Below are positions 60,235 through 64,000 of a DNA stretch of 64,000 nt, piece by piece. The stretch spans positions 1-64,000 of the forward strand of contig JAODAV010000031.1 of assembly GCA_025463605.1 (NCBI GenBank), read 5' to 3'. Every line of letters starts with the position of its first letter. The stretch's first letter is position 1. Position numbers and translations under genes: made by a program. The notes beneath the pieces are model-generated. The model was given only the letters and a program-made list of their open reading frames with translations, was not told the origin of the DNA and ran no database searches. This stretch comes from Rhodoglobus sp. (GTDB lineage Bacteria > Actinomycetota > Actinomycetes > Actinomycetales > Microbacteriaceae).

Positions 60235-61152
60235 ATGTCCCACGCATTCACCGTCTCCGACGAGGTCGCAGCGGCGCTCGCCGACCGTCGTCCCGTCGTC
60301 GCCCTCGAGTCCACGATCATCTCCCACGGACTGCCACGCCCGCGAAACCACGAGGCCGCCCTCGAGTTCGAGGCAATCCTGCGCGACACCGGCGTGACGC
60401 CGGCGACCATCGCCGTGCTCGACGGGGTGCCGCACATCGGACTCGACGCCGAGGGCGTGCGCCGCATCGCGCAGGAGGAGCTCGCCAAGGCGAGCGTGCG
60501 CGACCTGCCCATCATCGCCGCAGCGGGATCGAGCGCGGCCACGACCGTAGCGGCGACCTCTCACCTCGCGGCCCTCGCGGGCATCCGGGTCTTCGCAACC
60601 GGCGGCCTCGGAGGGGTGCACCGGGGGGCGAGCGACACCTTCGACGAATCGGCCGATCTCTCGACCCTCGCGGTGACCAACATCACGGTCGTCTCAGCCG
60701 GCGTGAAGTCGGTGCTCGACATCGCGGCGACGCTCGAGCGCCTCGAGACGCTCAGCGTGCCCGTGGTCGGGTACGGCACGAGCGTCTTCCCGAGCTTCTG
60801 GATGCGCGAGTCCGCTTACACGCTCGACTGGTCGGTCGAGTCGGCCCGCGAGGTCGCGGCGATCATGCGGGCTCAGGATGCGCTCGGCCACGGTCAGGGC
60901 ATCGTGGTGGCCAACCCGATCCCGGTCGAGCAGCAATGGGATCCGGCGGAGCACGACCGCGTGCTCACCGAGGCCCTCGCTCTCGCTCACGCGGCGGGCG
61001 TCTCGGGCAAGGCCGTCACCCCGTTCCTCCTCCTCAAGATCGTGGAACTCTCGGGCGGCCGCAGCCTCGAAGTGAATCTTGACCTTGCGCGCAACAACGT
61101 GCGCGTCGCCGGCGAGATCGCGACGGCGTGGTCGGCGCTCCTCCGTGGCTGA
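60235..61152 (+). CDS. psuG: pseudouridine-5'-phosphate glycosidase
   Basis: A 305-residue PsuG that splits the C-C bond of pseudouridine 5'-phosphate to uracil and ribose 5-phosphate. It shows VALESTIISHGLPRPRN with the conserved Glu25, LAKASVRDLP with Lys85 where the Schiff-base lysine of the family lies, AAGSSAATTVAAT, and the FATGGLGGVHRGA motif. Full length. A short AT-containing stretch (TAGGTT) about 12 bases before the ATG could be the -10 of a leaderless mRNA. Confidence 0.94.
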   Translation: MSHAFTVSDEVAAALADRRPVVALESTIISHGLPRPRNHEAALEFEAILRDTGVTPATIAVLDGVPHIGLDAEGVRRIAQEELAKASVRDLPIIAAAGSSAATTVAATSHLAALAGIRVFATGGLGGVHRGASDTFDESADLSTLAVTNITVVSAGVKSVLDIAATLERLETLSVPVVGYGTSVFPSFWMRESAYTLDWSVESAREVAAIMRAQDALGHGQGIVVANPIPVEQQWDPAEHDRVLTEALALAHAAGVSGKAVTPFLLLKIVELSGGRSLEVNLDLARNNVRVAGEIATAWSALLRG

Positions 61153-62011
61153 TCGCTTTCTCCTGGTCGGTGACGTGATCGACGACATCGTCGTAACGCC
61201 CTCGGGCCCGGTGCGGGAGGACACCGACACGCTCAGCTCGATCCGATCGGTCCCTGGTGGTTCCGCGGGCAACACGGCGGCATGGCTTGCGCACCTCGGG
61301 GCGGGAGTCGACTTCGTGGGCATCGTCGGTCACGACGACGTCGCGCGGCACTCCGAGCTCTTCTCGGCGGCCGGGGTGGTTGCGCACCTGCAGTCACACT
61401 CGACGCTACCCACGGGAACGATCGTGCTCGTCGTCGATGGGCAACAGCGCACGATGTACACGCAGAAGGGTGCGAATCCCGCACTCGATCTCGACGCGAT
61501 CCCGGATGCCCTGCTCGATGGCGCGGCGGTGCTGCACCTCACCGGCTACACCCTCTTCGCGGCAGCCGACGGCGGCGCGGCTTTCACGCGCCTCATCGCG
61601 CGGGCGCGGCAGCGTGGCGTGCGGGTATCGGTGGATCCGGGCTCGGCGGGCTTCATCGCGGACCACGGTGCCGAGCGCTTCCTCGCCGCGGTGAGCGGGG
61701 CATCCGTGCTGTTCCCCAACCTCGACGAAGGTCGCATCATGACCGGATTGGTCGAGCCGGAGGCGATCGTCGAGGCGCTCGAGCGCTCGGTCGAGCTGGT
61801 GGTGCTCACGATGGGCCACGACGGGGTTCTCGTCGCGGGGGAGCGTGTGCCCGCGGCGCAGGTCGAGATCGTCGATCCCACGGGTGCTGGCGATGCCTTC
61901 TCCGCCGGTTTTCTCGAGGCGTGGGTTCGCACCGGCGAGGTAGCCGCCGCGGCACGTGCTGGCGTCGCCGTCGCAGCGCGCGCAGTCGGAGCCGTGGGCG
62001 GACGGCCCTAG
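61145..62011 (+). CDS. PfkB family kinase, probable pseudouridine kinase
   Basis: A 288-residue ribokinase-family enzyme with GGSAGNTAAWLAHLG and the PfkB signature DPTGAGDAFSAGF, whose Asp is the base. GTG at 61145 overlaps psuG by 8 bases. Because psuG needs pseudouridine 5'-phosphate, this is most likely its partner kinase (PsuK role). The family is broad, so the substrate is inferred from linkage only. Its stop TAG shares the palindrome CTAG with the stop of the convergent photolyase gene. Confidence 0.85.
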   Translation: MADRFLLVGDVIDDIVVTPSGPVREDTDTLSSIRSVPGGSAGNTAAWLAHLGAGVDFVGIVGHDDVARHSELFSAAGVVAHLQSHSTLPTGTIVLVVDGQQRTMYTQKGANPALDLDAIPDALLDGAAVLHLTGYTLFAAADGGAAFTRLIARARQRGVRVSVDPGSAGFIADHGAERFLAAVSGASVLFPNLDEGRIMTGLVEPEAIVEALERSVELVVLTMGHDGVLVAGERVPAAQVEIVDPTGAGDAFSAGFLEAWVRTGEVAAAARAGVAVAARAVGAVGGRP

Positions 62012-63330
62012 CGCGCTGCTCGCTTGACGTGCTCGTAAGCCTCGAGCGCCTCGCGGCGTGACGCGGCGAGGTCGACGATCGGCTGCGGGTACTCGGCCGT
62101 GCCGAGCTCCGGCACCCAGCGCTTCACATACCGGCCGGCTGGGTCGAACTTGCGGGCCTGCAGTTCGGGGTTGAAGACGCGGAAGTAGGGTGCGGCATCT
62201 GCCCCAGACCCCGCCACCCACTGCCAGTTGCCGGGGTTGTTGGCTTCGTCGGCGTCGACGAGGGTGTCCCAGAACCACTTCTCCCCGACGCGCCAGTCAA
62301 TGAGCAGGTTCTTCACGAGAAAACTCGCGACGACCATGCGAACGCGGTTGTGCATGTAGCCGGTGTGCCAGAGCTCGCGCATTCCGGCATCCACCAGCGG
62401 GATGCCCGTGCGGCCCCGCTGCCATGCCTCGAGCACCTCGCGATCGGGCTCGCTCCACGGGAACGCATCGAACGCCGGCCGGTAGTTGCGCTGCGCGAGA
62501 TCCGGTGCGTGGAACAGGATGTGATGGTTGAACTCCCGCCAGCCGAGCTCGCTCAGGAACTTCGTCACGTTCGGGTGACCGGTCGCCCGAACCCGGTTCC
62601 AGACCTGGAACGGGCTCACCTCGCCGAATCGCAAGTGCGGGCTCAGCCGGCTCGTCGCGGCGACGGCAGGTTCGTCTCGCCGGTGGTAATCCGCAAGGCG
62701 CTCCTCGGCGAACGATTCGAGCTGCTCGCCCGCACCGCGCTCGCCCGGAGTCCACGACTCACTCAGGCCCGACGCCCAGTCCGGTCGTGTCGGCAGCAGG
62801 GCCCAGTCGTCGAGGTCGTCTGACGCCGCCGCGGCATATTCCATTTCGGGCACCGGCAGCGGCCCTCGCACGGGCAGCTCTCGAGCCGCATTCCAGTACG
62901 GCGTGAACACCCGGTACGGTCCGCTCCCGGTGGTGACCGTCCACGGTTCGAACAACAGGTTCGCGTGGAAACTTCGCACATCGAGACGGTCGTCGCGCAA
63001 GCGCTGCTTGAGCCGCGCGTCGATGTCGCGGGAGGCGCCGTAGCGGCGGTTCCAGAAGACGGCCCCGGCATCCACTTCGGCGACCAACTCGGACACGACC
63101 TGCTCTGCCCCACCTCGCCTCAGCACGAGAGGCGCGGACTCGGCCAGGCAGCGCAGCGAATGGTGCAGCCACCACCGGCTCGCGGCACCAAGCGGCCGGA
63201 TGCCCGGGCTCACGTGATCGAGCACGTAGAGGAGAATCACGGGCTCGCCGCGCTCCGCCGCCGCGGTGAGCGCGGGGTTGTCGGCCAGGCGCAAGTCGTC
63301 TCTCAGCCAGACGACGCTCGGCCCAGGCAT
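62008..63330 (-). CDS. phrB: deoxyribodipyrimidine photolyase (class I CPD)
   Basis: A 440-residue photolyase with N-terminal antenna domain (PGPSVVWLRDDLRLADNPAL) and C-terminal FAD domain: TSRLSPHLRFGEVSP, LGWREFNHHILF, MRELWHTGYMHNRVRMVVASFLVKNLLIDWRVGE and NNPGNWQWVAGSG with the conserved Trp/Asn. It repairs UV-induced pyrimidine dimers with light. The ATG shares one base with the MarR stop (TGATG). Confidence 0.94.
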   Translation of the reverse strand: MPGPSVVWLRDDLRLADNPALTAAAERGEPVILLYVLDHVSPGIRPLGAASRWWLHHSLRCLAESAPLVLRRGGAEQVVSELVAEVDAGAVFWNRRYGASRDIDARLKQRLRDDRLDVRSFHANLLFEPWTVTTGSGPYRVFTPYWNAARELPVRGPLPVPEMEYAAAASDDLDDWALLPTRPDWASGLSESWTPGERGAGEQLESFAEERLADYHRRDEPAVAATSRLSPHLRFGEVSPFQVWNRVRATGHPNVTKFLSELGWREFNHHILFHAPDLAQRNYRPAFDAFPWSEPDREVLEAWQRGRTGIPLVDAGMRELWHTGYMHNRVRMVVASFLVKNLLIDWRVGEKWFWDTLVDADEANNPGNWQWVAGSGADAAPYFRVFNPELQARKFDPAGRYVKRWVPELGTAEYPQPIVDLAASRREALEAYEHVKRAAR

Positions 63331-63770
63331 CAGTGATCCGGGCCGAGCCGCAGCTTGTCGGAGAGCGCCGCGAGCGTGCGAAGCTCCTCGGTCGTGAGCG
63401 CGCTGCCCACCCGGCGGTGGATCGACTCCGCGTGCACGACGGCCACTTTGCGGAACAGGTCGTAGCCCGAGTCGGTGAGGCACACGATCGTGCCGCGCCC
63501 ATCGCCGGGGTCGGTCTCCTTGCGAACGAGACCGCGCGATACGAGCCTGTCGACGAGTCGGCTCACGCTCGGCTGGGTGAGCAGCAGGTGCCGATTGAGG
63601 TCGCGGATGCGCAGCTGCCGCTCCGGCTGGCGAGCCAGGTTGAACAGCACGTCGTATTCGTTGAATGACAGCTCTTCGCTGGGGAACTCGCGATTGAGTT
63701 GGCGGAGCACGGACACCTGCGCGCGGAACAGCGCCTCCCACGCGGCAACGGATGCCGACTTGTCGTTCAT
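63330..63770 (-). CDS. MarR family transcriptional regulator
   Basis: A 146-residue MarR-type winged-helix protein: FNEYDVLFNLARQPERQLRIRDLNRHLLLTQPSVSRLVDRLVSRGLV followed by the DGRGTIVCLTDSG wing. It is translationally coupled to the photolyase gene, an unusual partner; it may control the pair. A long stem-loop lies about 80 bases upstream. Confidence 0.9.
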   Translation of the reverse strand: MNDKSASVAAWEALFRAQVSVLRQLNREFPSEELSFNEYDVLFNLARQPERQLRIRDLNRHLLLTQPSVSRLVDRLVSRGLVRKETDPGDGRGTIVCLTDSGYDLFRKVAVVHAESIHRRVGSALTTEELRTLAALSDKLRLGPDH

Positions 63771-63849
63771 CCCCCAACTCTATGCAAATGCACCGACCGA
63801 GGAATAATCGCGGAATTCGCCTGTGGAGAACCGTGCCCTTAAACAGGCT

Positions 63850-63883
63850 GAGGGTCGGTTCCAGAGGCTAGGAACCGACCCTC
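63850..63883. terminator. long perfect stem-loop, possible bidirectional terminator
   Basis: A perfect 13-bp stem, GAGGGTCGGTTCC (63850-63862) with GGAACCGACCCTC (63871-63883), closes an 8-base loop. It lacks a clear T-run on either side. It probably separates the MarR/photolyase unit from the gene beyond the right edge. Confidence 0.6.
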
Positions 63884-63971
63884 TCCCTTGCACCAAGAGT
63901 GTCCTGCAATCACATTCCGCAGTAGCTGCCACAGCAAACAACTTCTGCTAGTTATGAATGTATAACGGAAA

Positions 63972-63991
63972 GGTAACGGTGTCTAGTTACC
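63972..63991. promoter_or_regulatory. inverted repeat GGTAAC-N8-GTTACC at right edge
   Basis: GGTAAC (63972-63977) and GTTACC (63986-63991) form a dyad in an AT-richer stretch with TAACGG repeats at 63963 and 63974. It looks like the operator or promoter of a gene that starts outside the window, or an upstream element of the MarR gene. Confidence 0.35.
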
Positions 63992-64000
63992 GTTCTGTTA

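Noticed and set aside
1..64000. tRNA, rRNA, CRISPR arrays, insertion sequences or prophage genes
   Set aside because: No cloverleaf-like segment, no regularly spaced repeats and no transposase, integrase or phage structural motif was seen in any frame.

Overview
The window is high-GC, densely coded DNA with many GTG and TTG starts, 4-bp ATGA/GTGA gene overlaps, a DtxR/IdeR-type iron box, an LAxTG (class E sortase) surface protein and sugar ABC importers without their own ATPase. This points to an actinobacterium, most likely of the Microbacteriaceae. The placement is inference; no rRNA or other marker gene is present. I saw no tRNA, rRNA, CRISPR array, insertion sequence or prophage gene.

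Region A (about 0.1-19.7 kb) is a large catabolic locus of unknown substrate. It holds a sugar-type ABC importer (lipoprotein plus two permeases), then MaoC-like, ThDP-dependent, CaiB-type CoA-transferase and FGGY-kinase genes on the plus strand. An aldehyde dehydrogenase gene lies divergent to a GntR/UTRA regulator. An eight-gene, mostly overlapping minus-strand operon encodes a Gfo/Idh oxidoreductase, three SDRs, a MaoC hydratase and three class-I CoA-transferase-type subunits. An AroE-like gene and a fourth SDR gene are divergent from that operon. Five copies of a 13-bp motif (MTAGACNNCTAGW-like) sit in the four main intergenic regions, so the locus looks like one GntR-controlled regulon.

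Region B (19.7-26.5 kb) is a sulfatase operon: a LacI regulator, a promoter with a 30-bp perfect palindrome just downstream of its -10, a Cys-type sulfatase, a second sugar ABC importer, and the formylglycine-generating enzyme that matures the sulfatase. Region C (26.6-31.5 kb) has a sortase-E-type wall protein, an adenylate-forming ligase, a YcaQ-like winged-helix protein and a zinc alcohol dehydrogenase. Region D (31.5-39.3 kb) has an orphan PIN protein, then genes resembling a non-phosphorylative sugar oxidation route (SDR, SMP-30 lactonase, IlvD/EDD dehydratase, alcohol dehydrogenase) with an intracellular GH5, and a membrane-anchored alpha/beta hydrolase.

Region E (39.3-43.1 kb) is a complete Fe(III) ABC importer behind an iron box. 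Region F (43.1-47.2 kb) has a membrane-anchored propeller-like protein, a TIGR03943/DUF318 permease pair and a polysaccharide deacetylase. Region G (47.2-52.2 kb) pairs a KimA/KUP-like transporter with a short KdpD-like kinase and KdpE-like regulator, plus a DUF4389 protein. Region H (52.2-55.1 kb) is a TetR-controlled redox operon with two operator-like repeats. Region I (55.1-62 kb) is a nucleoside and pseudouridine salvage cluster (uridine phosphorylase, adenosine deaminase-like, BMP lipoprotein, MFS, GntR, PsuG, PsuK-like). The end carries a photolyase and a MarR regulator.
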